From NCBI GenBank assembly GCA_903825395.1, contig CAIKAF010000020.1, positions 1-64,000 of the forward strand: DNA of 64,000 nt, in the 5' to 3' direction. Positions 1-8,849 of the stretch are shown here, piece by piece. Position numbers and translations under genes: made by a program. The notes below the pieces were generated by a model. That model was not told the DNA's origin, did not search any database, and saw only the letters and a program-made list of their open reading frames with translations. The stretch comes from an uncultured Flavobacteriales bacterium. Lineage in GTDB: Bacteria > Bacteroidota > Bacteroidia > CAIKAF01. Position 1 is the stretch's first letter. Each line of letters opens with the position of its first letter.

Positions 1-1
1 C

Positions 2-1036
2 TGCGGCAGCTCCGCTCCGCTGAGTTTAACGCTCAACATCGCTCCGCCCAACCCTGGGTTTACAGCAAATCCCGCCAGTCCGAACATCAACAATGCGGCG
101 GTTTTTACCGCGGCAACGCAAAATGGCACCCACGCATGGACCTTTCAAAATGGAAGTCCGGCCAACAGCAGTTCCGCCAATCCTTCGGTTACATGGAGTT
201 CAACGGGTACATACCAAGTGATACACCAAATTACCGATGCCAATGGATGCGTTGATGCCGATACCCAGTCTGTAACTGTGGTAAACTGTCCTTCCGGAAC
301 GATTACGTTTAATTATACAGGTTCGGCACAGAATTTCGTTGTTCCTGCATGCGTTAGTAGCATTGTTGTTGCGGCATATGGAGCAGAGGGAGGAAGCAGC
401 AATGGCGTAGCAGGCACCGGTGGAGACGGAGGTTTGGCTCAAGCCACCATTGCCGTTACCCCTGGAGAAACCCTGCAGGTCTTTGTAGGCCAACTTGGTC
501 CTTCCGGATCCAGTTTGGTTTCCGGTGGATGGAATGGAGGAGGGGGAACGGATTTAACATGTCCGGGTGACTTGATTGGCAGCGGTGGCGGCGCTTCAGA
601 TGTGCGCCGTTCGCCGTACACCCTTCAAGACCGGTTGATTGTGGCCGGAGGTGGTGGCGGTGCCGGCTATGAACCTCAACAATATCCTAGCAACATCGGG
701 GGCAATGGTGGTGGACTCTCTGGTGCCGATGGGGGAACAGCAAATTGGTGTACTCCTTCCTGCAATGGAAAGGGAGGTACTCAATCGGCAGGTGGAGCAG
801 GAGGACAGCGCAGTGGAGATCCCAATGGGCAACCCGGAACCTTTGGAATAGGAGGTCGGGGGCGCGGCAGTTGCTCGGGCGGCGGCGGCGGCGGTGGCGG
901 CTGGTATGGTGGCGGCGGCGGCCAAGCAACAGCCGGTGGAGGCGGAAGCAGCTATGTGGCCCATCCCGGAAATACGAATACCTCTACCACCTCTGGCGTT
1001 CGTACCGGCAATGGTCTGGTGACCATTACCTATTAA
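2..1036 (+). CDS. C-terminal part of a secreted PKD plus glycine-rich surface protein (5' truncated)
   Basis: The frame is open from the window edge, so the N-terminus and any signal peptide lie outside. Visible residues about 15-95 look like a PKD-type immunoglobulin fold, with TWSSTGTYQVIHQITDANGC near its end. From about residue 100 to the stop the protein is extremely glycine-rich, with blocks such as AGGGGGAGY, SCSGGGGGGGGWYGGGGG and GGGGSSYV spaced by short variable loops that include cysteines. This resembles the Gly_rich domain also known from the ALK/LTK receptor ectodomain, by pattern only. It ends VTITY with no T9SS sorting domain. It is probably an extracellular or cell-surface protein; ligand and role are unknown. 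The stop overlaps the ATG of the next signal-peptide frame (TAATG), so the two are likely cotranscribed. Confidence 0.8.
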   Translation, partial: CGSSAPLSLTLNIAPPNPGFTANPASPNINNAAVFTAATQNGTHAWTFQNGSPANSSSANPSVTWSSTGTYQVIHQITDANGCVDADTQSVTVVNCPSGTITFNYTGSAQNFVVPACVSSIVVAAYGAEGGSSNGVAGTGGDGGLAQATIAVTPGETLQVFVGQLGPSGSSLVSGGWNGGGGTDLTCPGDLIGSGGGASDVRRSPYTLQDRLIVAGGGGGAGYEPQQYPSNIGGNGGGLSGADGGTANWCTPSCNGKGGTQSAGGAGGQRSGDPNGQPGTFGIGGRGRGSCSGGGGGGGGWYGGGGGQATAGGGGSSYVAHPGNTNTSTTSGVRTGNGLVTITY

Positions 1037-1061
1037 TGAAATACATAAGAAAAGTTTTCGT

Positions 1062-1769
1062 TTGATTGGCTCTTGGCTTATCCCCATTCTGAGTATTGGA
1101 TTTTTGAGCACGCTGAGTGCACAGGTTGGCATTGGGGTTCAAATTCCTGTAGTCCCAAAAGAAAAATACAACATGGTGTACGTTGAAGTGCCCCAAACTC
1201 CCCAAAGCAATAGACCTAAATCCTCGTTTTGGCTGGGAAGGTATGAAGTCACTCAACAAGAATGGTTCGAAGTCATGGGAACCAATCCCTCGTACCATGC
1301 CCAGTGCCCCACATGTCCCGTTGAAAATGTTAGCCTTGTTGATATTTATGGTTTCATTCAAAAACTAAATTCTAAAACAGGCAAAAAATACCGGCTGCCC
1401 AATGCGGTGGAATGGGAATTTGCTGCCCGAGGCGGTATTCATTCACAAGGGTTTCGGTTCAGCGGCAGCAACTTTATCGATGCCGTAGCCTGGTACAAAG
1501 AAAACAGCCAAGGAGAAACGCATCCCATTGGGAAAAAAAGAGCCAATGAACTGGGATTGTATGATTTAACCGGAAATGTTTGGGAGTATGTGGTGCCCGT
1601 TCCCGAGCAGGCATGGGGAAGCGTTGACTCATTGGATGTGGAATGGAGAGGTGGGGCTTGGAATTATGGATACGCCCTAATCGGAATTGATAAATTGAAA
1701 AACCACATCCATTATAAGTTGGGATTCCCAGTAGCCGGGTTTCGATTGGCTTTGGATGCTCAGAACTAA
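1062..1769 (+). CDS. Exported formylglycine-generating-enzyme-like (SUMF1/FGE-sulfatase domain) protein
   Basis: A 235-residue frame starting at TTG. It has a hydrophobic export signal ending TLSAQ, then an FGE-sulfatase fold: FWLGRYEVTQQEWFEVMG, the YRLPNAVEWEFAARGG segment, LTGNVWEYV, WRGGAWNY and the closing GFRLALD. Such domains occur in sulfatase-activating enzymes but in Bacteroidota are often non-catalytic modules of envelope proteins. I do not see the paired catalytic cysteines of true FGE, so enzyme activity is doubtful. The start is odd. An ATG at 1036, coupled to the previous stop, opens a nine-codon frame MKYIRKVFV that hits TGA at 1063. Slipping back one base there joins those basic residues to the hydrophobic core and yields a normal signal peptide. 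Either TTG at 1062 is the start, or the gene carries a frameshift. Confidence 0.8.
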   Translation: MIGSWLIPILSIGFLSTLSAQVGIGVQIPVVPKEKYNMVYVEVPQTPQSNRPKSSFWLGRYEVTQQEWFEVMGTNPSYHAQCPTCPVENVSLVDIYGFIQKLNSKTGKKYRLPNAVEWEFAARGGIHSQGFRFSGSNFIDAVAWYKENSQGETHPIGKKRANELGLYDLTGNVWEYVVPVPEQAWGSVDSLDVEWRGGAWNYGYALIGIDKLKNHIHYKLGFPVAGFRLALDAQN

Positions 1770-1789
1770 ATAAGGGCAATGGATGCCTC

Positions 1790-2353
1790 TCAGTTCTCCC
1801 CTCTAAATTCAGGAAAGTTAGCCCATACGGCATAGGAACCTCCCAACGCATTCATTTTCGATTTCCATAACGAATCCCGCTGAGACTTAGGCCAAAATGA
1901 ATCCAGCTCAGGGTAATCGCTTACCCAGGCTCCGGCTTCTAACTCCTCCTCCAATTGTCCCGCCGACCATCCACTGTACCCAACAAAAAAAGAAACCGAA
2001 CTTTCAGGTGCCATTCCTTGCTGAATTAAGCGGCTTAGTTCATTGAAATTCCCACCCCATAGCATGCCTTCCTGAACTGGAATCGCCTCAGGCTGTAGGG
2101 TAGAAAGGGTATGTAAAAAGAACAATTGATCATCAGAAACCGGACCTCCAAATCCTATTTCACGGGCAATGTGCTGTTCCTCAGGTAAAACATCATTCAC
2201 CCGCAAGGGCAGTGAACGATTTAAAATAAATCCAATAGCCCCTTCCTCTATGGAATACGAACAAATCAAAACGGCCGTTCGCTTAAAGTACGGATCTTCC
2301 ATCCGCGGATCGGCGTACAACATTAATCCTGGCTTTATGCGTTTTGGAATCAC
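1790..2353 (-). CDS. YqgE/AlgH family protein (DUF179)
   Basis: 187 residues, the normal length of the UPF0301/AlgH family. Recognisable parts are the N-terminal PGLMLYADPRMEDPYF, the GAIGFILNRSLPL motif, GFGGPVSDDQLFFLH, and the FVGYSGWSAGQLEEEL block near residues 120-140. It is a soluble cytoplasmic protein of unknown biochemical role; the family was named for an effect on alginate expression in Pseudomonas, but a general function is not established. The gene stands alone on the minus strand. It is convergent with the FGE-like gene (20 bases apart) and divergent from the YwqK-repeat gene, whose start lies 52 bases beyond its ATG. Confidence 0.93.
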   Translation of the reverse strand: MIPKRIKPGLMLYADPRMEDPYFKRTAVLICSYSIEEGAIGFILNRSLPLRVNDVLPEEQHIAREIGFGGPVSDDQLFFLHTLSTLQPEAIPVQEGMLWGGNFNELSRLIQQGMAPESSVSFFVGYSGWSAGQLEEELEAGAWVSDYPELDSFWPKSQRDSLWKSKMNALGGSYAVWANFPEFRGEN

Positions 2354-2405
2354 AGGTTCAATTAGAGATATTAACTTTGGGAAAAGTACAAATATTGGAA
2401 TCGAG

Positions 2406-4718
2406 ATGAAAATCAGCCCTTCTTTTTTTATTGTTGGTATCCTTTTTTTTCTTGGTTTCCTAGGTGCTTGCGATGAGGCTCTGGCTCAGACTTTACCCAT
2501 CCATATAGACTGGTATGAGGGTGGAGGCAAAAAATCGGAAGGCATTCTAAGTCAGGGTAAACCCGTAGGAGTGTGGCGGTATTACTTTCCAAATGGGTCA
2601 CTCAAATCCATCATTGACTACGATAAAAAAAGGGCGGAGCATTTTAACGAAGCCGGGAATCGGATAGCAAAAGGAATAGTTTCCGATGCTGGAGGAACCG
2701 GAACCTGGAATACTTGGCATGGAAACGGAAAACCGGAAACACAAAAAAGATACGATTTGGGCTTGCCCCATGGAACCTGGAAATCCTGGTACATCAATGG
2801 TCAGTTGGCATCCAAACAAACCTTTAAAAAAGGAAAAAGAACGGGTAAATGGAGAAATTATTCCCGCAGCGGAAAAGTTACCTTTCAGGGAGAATTTAAG
2901 GAAGACAAGCCTACAGGTGAGTGGCTTTATTTTTGGGATGGGGGAGAACCGAAAATGCGAATTGACCATGAAAAGGGAAAAACAGAGGGCTGGTTCCAAA
3001 ACGGAATTGTTCAGGTTGAAGGGGAAGGAAGTCCAACTCAGCCCACCGAGAAATGGGCCTGGTATTATCCCAATGGAAGACCCCAAGAAAAGGGTAAATT
3101 TACCGAGCTGGGACTCAAAGATGGAGTCTGGGTTGGGCACTGGGATTTAAAAAAACAACAACGCTACAAAGGTCAATATTCTGAGGGGGTTAAAATCGGG
3201 GAATGGACAGCCTGGTTTGAAAATGGAAAAATGGATTCGGTGGCCAGATTCAATTCAGAGGGTAAACCTTTTTCCGAATGGATTTGGTATTATTCCGAAC
3301 CCTGGGGCATTCGAAAAAAATGGCTTGTCGATTCCAATCGGGTGGAAAATTATTATCCCAACGGGCAGCTTGAGGCCAAAGGCGGAGGAACCGACACCCT
3401 GCCCATGGGCGATTGGTTTTTCTGGCACCAAAATGGACAATTGGCCAGAACTTGTTCCTTTCAGAACGGGCAGCTGCACGGACTAAGTATCACCTATAGC
3501 AGCGATGGACAACGACAGGAAGAGTCCAATTACAATCAAGGATTGCTGCATGGAACCCGTACCGTATATTATGCGCCCGGCGATACAGCCCTGGTGGAAC
3601 GATACGTTGAAGGTCAAAAAGTTGGAATGGCCCGCTATTTTTATCCCAAGGGGAAGATTCAAGCTGTGGTGGATTATTCAGGAAAGAGGCAAAGCACCTA
3701 TTATTTTGAGTCGGGAAAGCTGAAAATGGAAGGCCGATTTGAAGGAGCAAAACGCAGTGGAAATTGGAAACAATATCATCCCAATGGGGCATTGATGGAA
3801 GAGGGGGGTTATGCCGCTGATTCCATGGACGGAATTTGGAAAACCTACAATGCAGAGGGGAAATTACTGGGTAAGTTTCAGTACAATCAGGGCATTAAAA
3901 CCGGTCATTGGCAATGGTACCATCCCAGTGGATATGTAGAACTGGATGGATATTTTAAAAACAATCTTCAAGACAGCCTTTGGATAGCCCGGCATTCAGA
4001 ACAGGTGGTGCATTACTCCGGATATTATTCTGCAGGCCAACGCCATGGAAATTGGACCTATTGGTATGAATCTGGTCAGAAATGGAAAGAAGGTCAATTT
4101 CAACACGATTTAAAATCAGCCGATTGGACGTATTTTTATGAATCCGGTAAGTTGGAGCACAAAGGGCAATTTAAGCAGGGAAAAGAACACGGCTATTTTG
4201 AATCGTACTATCCCAACGGTCTAATAAAAGATGCCGGTCGGTTTCGATTTGGTTCGATGGACAGCCTTTGGATTGGAAAGTCGGAAAAAGGAACGTTACT
4301 GTATCAAGGTGCCTATCAAAATGGATTGCGCGAAGGTCTTTGGATTTGGAATCATGAATCAGGACACCCTAAGCGAAAAACAGAATTCAAGCGAGGCATG
4401 CGGCATGGAAAAGAACAAGTTTATACCTCTGACGGTCGCCTGGAACAAACCGGAAGCTATTTGAACGATCAGGAAGAGGGAACCTGGTATTTCTATTATC
4501 CCCACGGGGCCAAAGCCGGAACCTACCGGAAGAAGAACGGACAATTTGATGGCCCTTTTGAGCGCTACCATTCCAATGGCCGAATACAGCTGAAAGGACA
4601 ATATTCAAAAGGGGGGAAATCAGGAACTTGGATGTACTACAACTCAGATGGAAAATGGATTAAATCGGTGGTTTTTCAAAAAGGAGTCATTTTTGACACT
4701 CAAACTCCGGCACGCTGA
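2406..4718 (+). CDS. Exported protein of about 29 YwqK/MORN-type repeats
   Basis: 770 residues from ATG 2406, which is followed by a signal sequence (hydrophobic residues about 6-20, cleavage around ALAQ). An upstream extension to 2169 is possible in frame but would run antisense through the yqgE gene and lacks a signal. The rest is almost entirely tandem repeats of about 23-25 residues with the pattern G.W..Y..NG....G.F..G (for example GTWKSWYINGQ, GNWTYWYESGQ, GTWYFYYPHGA). This is the MORN_2/YwqK 'antitoxin' repeat; the antitoxin name comes from Bacillus, and most Bacteroidota members are exported proteins of unknown function. I count about 29 repeats. No T9SS tail is visible. A shorter paralogue lies at 43920-44699. 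Confidence 0.88.
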   Translation: MKISPSFFIVGILFFLGFLGACDEALAQTLPIHIDWYEGGGKKSEGILSQGKPVGVWRYYFPNGSLKSIIDYDKKRAEHFNEAGNRIAKGIVSDAGGTGTWNTWHGNGKPETQKRYDLGLPHGTWKSWYINGQLASKQTFKKGKRTGKWRNYSRSGKVTFQGEFKEDKPTGEWLYFWDGGEPKMRIDHEKGKTEGWFQNGIVQVEGEGSPTQPTEKWAWYYPNGRPQEKGKFTELGLKDGVWVGHWDLKKQQRYKGQYSEGVKIGEWTAWFENGKMDSVARFNSEGKPFSEWIWYYSEPWGIRKKWLVDSNRVENYYPNGQLEAKGGGTDTLPMGDWFFWHQNGQLARTCSFQNGQLHGLSITYSSDGQRQEESNYNQGLLHGTRTVYYAPGDTALVERYVEGQKVGMARYFYPKGKIQAVVDYSGKRQSTYYFESGKLKMEGRFEGAKRSGNWKQYHPNGALMEEGGYAADSMDGIWKTYNAEGKLLGKFQYNQGIKTGHWQWYHPSGYVELDGYFKNNLQDSLWIARHSEQVVHYSGYYSAGQRHGNWTYWYESGQKWKEGQFQHDLKSADWTYFYESGKLEHKGQFKQGKEHGYFESYYPNGLIKDAGRFRFGSMDSLWIGKSEKGTLLYQGAYQNGLREGLWIWNHESGHPKRKTEFKRGMRHGKEQVYTSDGRLEQTGSYLNDQEEGTWYFYYPHGAKAGTYRKKNGQFDGPFERYHSNGRIQLKGQYSKGGKSGTWMYYNSDGKWIKSVVFQKGVIFDTQTPAR

Positions 4719-4843
4719 TTTCGTTGATCTGGAGGTGCACGGTTGAGTGAAAAATTTCGTTTTAAGTTCAACCTCTAATTTAAAAGATGTGCACTAAGAG
4801 TACCGATTTTTAAAAATATGTACATTGGTACAAATTTATTTGA

Positions 4844-5824
4844 ATGTCTTGTTTGCGTACATTTCGGTCGCTGTTCTGTTCTGGCAGATTGCTGGTTTTT
4901 ATCTTGGGTTTCTATTCTTGTATTAATGGGTTTTTGGCGGCTCAGGGAGTTGGAATCAACACCAATGGACAGCCTGCAGATACTTCAGCCGGTTTGGATC
5001 TAGATTTTCCCGATAAAGGCTTTCTTCCGCCCCGCATTCCCTTAAATGGCACACTCGATACCGCGAGCATTTTGATGCCTGCTACGGGACTGCTTATTTT
5101 CAATACCGCCAATGCCGGTTTGGGAATTACTGCCGTTCATCCCGGATATTATTACAATGCAGGCAGCCCACAAACTCCACAATGGAAGCGACTGATTGTT
5201 CAATCGGATGTAGATGGGAGCGAAACCATCCTGAGCGCCGGTTCAAATGTGAGCATAAGTGGCTCGGGAACAGCGCAAAATCCATATGTTATATCGGGAA
5301 CAGGGGGTGGAGGTTTTTCTCACTACATCGGTGAAGCCTTTGGTGGCGGGGTTATTTTCCACCTGTGGAAAGACGCTCAGGGTGTGGAGCATGGATTGGT
5401 AGTAGAGTTGGACAACCAACCCACCAACCACCTTTCCAGTTCTTCCCATCAAATTGGAATTACAGCGCGCAGTACTTGGGATGGAAACGCAAACAGCACA
5501 GCCATTGCCAATCATTTTGGAGGAAGCACCGGAGCCGCTGCCTTTTGCCTGAATTTAAACAGCGGAGGCTTTTCAGATTGGTACTTACCCTCCATTGACG
5601 AGTTAAAACTACTGCATACCAATCGCTTTAACGTAAATCAAACCATTGCCGGCATTCAACAAACCTCAAATCCCAATGCCATTCATATTGGAGAAACAGG
5701 ATATTGGAGCAGTACTGAAAAATGGGGTTCAGTTGAGGCCTGGTGGTTGTGGTTTGGAGAAGGACGCATTTTAAATACCGCTAAAACAGGTGTCTATGCT
5801 GTGCGAGCCATTCGAAAATTTTAA
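4844..5824 (+). CDS. Secreted protein with Lcl/DUF1566-type C-terminal domain
   Basis: 326 residues beginning with a long signal peptide (basic n-region to about residue 15, hydrophobic to about 33, AAQ cleavage site). Residues 35-115 resemble the N-terminal module common in Bacteroidota secreted proteins (VGINTNGQPADTSAGLDL, then FLPPRIPLN and GLLIFNTA). The C-terminal half has a Lcl/DUF1566 pattern: GGGVIFHLWKDAQGVEHGLV, FSDWYLPSIDELKLLH, GYWSSTE and the terminal YAVRAIRKF. This module is often found on surface proteins and tail-fibre-like proteins and is thought to be lectin-like. There is no T9SS tail. It belongs to a run of exported proteins from 1 to 8280 and starts 125 bases after the YwqK-repeat gene. 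Confidence 0.85.
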   Translation: MSCLRTFRSLFCSGRLLVFILGFYSCINGFLAAQGVGINTNGQPADTSAGLDLDFPDKGFLPPRIPLNGTLDTASILMPATGLLIFNTANAGLGITAVHPGYYYNAGSPQTPQWKRLIVQSDVDGSETILSAGSNVSISGSGTAQNPYVISGTGGGGFSHYIGEAFGGGVIFHLWKDAQGVEHGLVVELDNQPTNHLSSSSHQIGITARSTWDGNANSTAIANHFGGSTGAAAFCLNLNSGGFSDWYLPSIDELKLLHTNRFNVNQTIAGIQQTSNPNAIHIGETGYWSSTEKWGSVEAWWLWFGEGRILNTAKTGVYAVRAIRKF

Positions 5825-5886
5825 TCCCAAAATATTCCTTTAATCTGGGGAGACTTTTTAAGCCCCTTTCCTTATACCGTTTAACC

Positions 5887-8280
5887 ATGAAACAGGCTAT
5901 ATTAACTATAATAAACACAAGTTTAGGTTTATTTTTTTGTGCTGTGGTGCTGGCGCAGAACCTCGTCGTGCCCACAAGCCCTTGCGATTTCGGGACCGGA
6001 AACGCATCAAGCAATCCGGCCCCTTTCAATGTAAATGCATTTAATTCAACGGGCAACTTAACTATGCCTTCCGGACTGTATGACTTTTCAAGTTTTACAC
6101 TGAATGCAGGTCATACCATTACCATTACCGGAAACCAGCCTGTGGTTATTCGGGTTACCGGAACAGCAAGCATTCAGGGAAAAATTTTAGCCATTGGTAC
6201 TGCGGGCACATCGGTATCTCCTTCATCTACCAATACCAGCGCTCCGCTTAATGCGCCCGGTGGAATAGCCAACAATGGGGGCGGTCAAAATGGAGGAATT
6301 GGTGCTGATTACAATGGATTGGGTGGAACCAATGGAACATCCTTTATTCCAATTTCTGGCCAAGAAGGTGGAGGCTCAACAGCTGCTCCCGGTTGCGGTA
6401 CATCCAATCCCGTTTTTGGTGCCGGTGGTGGAGGTAGCTTTGGTATTCAAGGCGGTGCTACCGTTTCTGGAAATTGTGGAGGCAGTACCCAAGCTTCATC
6501 GACCTATGGAGATGCCGGATTTACTACCCAATATGCCAATACCAACCTGCTGGGAGGCAGCGGAGGTGGGGGTGGTTCCTACAACGTTAACATCGGAACC
6601 GTGAAAGGCGGCGGCGGAGGAAGCGGCGGGGGGGCTTTTGCCATTGTCGCAACCAATCTGCTGATTGGAAATACAGCCTTACTCTCAGTGAAAGGTGGAG
6701 ACGGAGGTTCAGGGCGGCTGTCGGGAGGCAGTGGAAGTCACTACGGCTGTGGCGGAGGTGGGGGCAGCGGTGGTTCCATTTTATTGCTCTACAATACGAT
6801 CAATACTCAGCCCGCAGTAAATACCAATCCAGCCACTACAGCCCAAACGGGAATTGATATTTCAGGGGGGCTTGGGGGCGCTAGTCTTTTGGGGAATCCC
6901 GGTGGAAACGGTGGAGCCGGCAGGCTGTTGTCAAATGTGTGTTCTGCACAACCCTGCTCGCCACCTCAAACCCAGGCCTCCAACCTTCAATTTTCAAATA
7001 TTACTACAAGCTCTGGTGCCTTAAACTGGACCAATGGCAGTGGAGCGGGGCGAGTCGTGTATATAAATACCCAAAATTCCTTTTCTCCCCCGGCAAACGG
7101 TGCCAACCCAACACCAAATACAACCTATTCCGGTGGACAACAATGTGTTTTTAACGGGACAGGCTCTGGTCCGGTTGCCCTAAGCGGTCTTCAACCTGCC
7201 ACCACCTATTATGTAGCTGTTTATGAATTCTGCAATCCCGATCGAAATTACAATGTTCAGCCTGCGACCTTGAACCCCAATTCTTTTCAGACTCAAAGCC
7301 AGGGCGGTGGAGCTTGCACGGCCCCCGTTCAACAAACCGCACAAATCACCCCAACCAACATTGGCGGCTTGACGGCCGATGTAACTTGGACCAATGGAAA
7401 TGGAGCAGGACGCGTGGTTTTTATCAATACTTCAAATGCATTCAGTCCACCTGTCAATGGAAATTTGCCCGCCGCCAATCCGGTGTACAGCTCAGGACAG
7501 CATTGCATTTACGCCGGAACCGGCGGCGGTCCCGTTTCCATAAGCGGCCTTCAACCCAATACCCAATACTGGATTAGAGCTTTTGAATATTGCCTTCCGG
7601 ATTTATTGTACACGCAAACCACCGAAGTAGGCAACCCGGTATCGTTTACCACCAGCTCCAGCATACCCAGTTTGATGGTATCTCCCGATACCTTAACCGG
7701 ATTTCAGTATCAGTTGGGATCGGGGCCAAGCCTAGCTCAAAATTATACCGTTTCCGGAACCAACCTGAATGGCTCGGGAGATATTTTGGTTACCGCCAGT
7801 TCAAATTATGAATTGTCCTTAAACGGAGTGAATTTCCTGCCCTCCTTATTGCTGCCCTATGCCGCTGGTACGCTTACGGGTCAACCCGTGATAGTTTCCA
7901 TTCGCTTAAAAGCCGGTTTGCCTGCTGCCAATTATCCGGCGGAGATTCAAATGCACAGCGGAGGTGGAACTACCGTAGGCTTAGTGTGTGAAGGGCAGGT
8001 CTTTGCTTCCACTTCGTTGAACAGTGAAGTTGACGATTTTATCCGTATTTCCCCTAATCCCATGCATTCCAGCTTGAATATTTATGGTTTATCTTCAGGA
8101 AGTCATGCCGTGGAGTGGCTGAATGTTCAGGGCCAAATTGTTCAAAAAGAAAGGCTGAATTGCGATGGGAACAACTGCCCCGCATTGCATAGAAAGGGCA
8201 TAGGTCCCGGAGTTTACATGCTACGTATTTTAAAGGCAGAGAACGAAATTATACTGCGGCGCTGTGTGGTGATGGATTGA
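5887..8280 (+). CDS. T9SS-secreted glycine-rich adhesin-like protein with two fibronectin-III-like domains
   Basis: 797 residues. Signal peptide 1-24 (ending VLAQ). Residues about 40-360 form a glycine-rich, probably beta-helical region beginning SSFTLNAGHTITITGN and containing many GGGGGSGGG blocks. Two homologous domains of about 110 residues follow (about 365-480 and 490-595), each with a LNWTNGSGAGRVV or VTWTNGNGAGRVV strand and a (V/I)(A/S)LSGLQP-like or ISGLQPNTQYWIRAFEY segment, typical of fibronectin type III. A further beta domain with VSPDTLTGFQYQLGSGPS follows, and the protein ends in a T9SS type A sorting domain (RISPNPMHSSLNIYG ... GVYMLRIL). It should be exported by the Por/Gld type IX system and anchored or released at the cell surface, probably in adhesion. 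Confidence 0.88.
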   Translation: MKQAILTIINTSLGLFFCAVVLAQNLVVPTSPCDFGTGNASSNPAPFNVNAFNSTGNLTMPSGLYDFSSFTLNAGHTITITGNQPVVIRVTGTASIQGKILAIGTAGTSVSPSSTNTSAPLNAPGGIANNGGGQNGGIGADYNGLGGTNGTSFIPISGQEGGGSTAAPGCGTSNPVFGAGGGGSFGIQGGATVSGNCGGSTQASSTYGDAGFTTQYANTNLLGGSGGGGGSYNVNIGTVKGGGGGSGGGAFAIVATNLLIGNTALLSVKGGDGGSGRLSGGSGSHYGCGGGGGSGGSILLLYNTINTQPAVNTNPATTAQTGIDISGGLGGASLLGNPGGNGGAGRLLSNVCSAQPCSPPQTQASNLQFSNITTSSGALNWTNGSGAGRVVYINTQNSFSPPANGANPTPNTTYSGGQQCVFNGTGSGPVALSGLQPATTYYVAVYEFCNPDRNYNVQPATLNPNSFQTQSQGGGACTAPVQQTAQITPTNIGGLTADVTWTNGNGAGRVVFINTSNAFSPPVNGNLPAANPVYSSGQHCIYAGTGGGPVSISGLQPNTQYWIRAFEYCLPDLLYTQTTEVGNPVSFTTSSSIPSLMVSPDTLTGFQYQLGSGPSLAQNYTVSGTNLNGSGDILVTASSNYELSLNGVNFLPSLLLPYAAGTLTGQPVIVSIRLKAGLPAANYPAEIQMHSGGGTTVGLVCEGQVFASTSLNSEVDDFIRISPNPMHSSLNIYGLSSGSHAVEWLNVQGQIVQKERLNCDGNNCPALHRKGIGPGVYMLRILKAENEIILRRCVVMD

Positions 8281-8378
8281 TGGATTTGCGTTCCTTCTGG
8301 GCTTGGTAAATACCGGTCACTGAAACACATTGTAGTTTGTTGTAATTCATATTCGCATGCTAATCCTATTTCAGGCCC

Positions 8379-8386
8379 TATATTTG
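8379..8386 (+). promoter_or_regulatory. TAnnTTTG promoter box of the dtd operon
   Basis: TATATTTG matches the Bacteroidota -7 consensus TAnnTTTG. Only four bases (CACC) separate it from the dtd ATG, so the transcript may begin at or next to the start codon. No clear -33 TTG at the usual spacing is visible. Confidence 0.55.
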
Positions 8387-8390
8387 CACC

Positions 8391-8849
8391 ATGAGAGCAG
8401 TCATTCAGCGCGTCAAATCGGCCTCGGTCCACTCTGCCGGAAAACAACTCGGCGCCATCGACCAAGGTCTGCTCATTCTGTTGGGAATTGAACAAGGCGA
8501 TGCACAAGATGACATTCAATACCTCGTCCATAAAATTGCCCGAATGCGCATTTTTTCCGATAAAAACGGAAAAATGAACCTCAGCTTACAAGATGTTCTG
8601 CAGGCCCGATGCCTGGTGGTTTCTCAATTTACTCTGTTCGGTTCGCTAAAAAAAGGACAACGCCCTTCCTTTGAACGGGCCGCTGCTCCCGAATTCGCCA
8701 GAATGATGGTGGAAATGTTTGTGCTGGCCCTTGAAAAAGAAACCCACACCCGAATTGAACAAGGCGAATTTGGAGCCGATATGCAGGTGCAACTCATCAA
8801 CGACGGCCCCGTTACTCTTATCCTCGATTCTTTTATTAAAGACCTATGA
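8391..8849 (+). CDS. dtd: D-aminoacyl-tRNA deacylase
   Basis: 152 residues, the usual length of bacterial DTD. It hydrolyses D-amino acids (and glycine from mischarged tRNA-Ala) off tRNA in the cytoplasm, as a homodimer. Diagnostic motifs are the start MRAVIQRV, the active-site segment VVSQFTLFGSLKKGQRPSF near residues 78-97, and the C-terminal NDGPVT (canonical cross-subunit Gly-Pro motif) near residue 137. The gene overlaps the following MazG-type gene by four bases (ATGA), which indicates translational coupling, and it heads a five-gene operon that runs to 11981. A TAnnTTTG box lies four bases before the ATG. Confidence 0.97.
   Translation: MRAVIQRVKSASVHSAGKQLGAIDQGLLILLGIEQGDAQDDIQYLVHKIARMRIFSDKNGKMNLSLQDVLQARCLVVSQFTLFGSLKKGQRPSFERAAAPEFARMMVEMFVLALEKETHTRIEQGEFGADMQVQLINDGPVTLILDSFIKDL

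Noticed and set aside
218-1132. Several overlapping frames in the glycine-rich gene, on both strands
   Set aside because: GGN-rich sequence produces long chance frames; only the frame with PKD and glycine-rich content continues from the window edge.
4796-4843. TACATTGG before the Lcl-type gene as a promoter
   Set aside because: It does not match TAnnTTTG and lacks a -33 element at the right distance.
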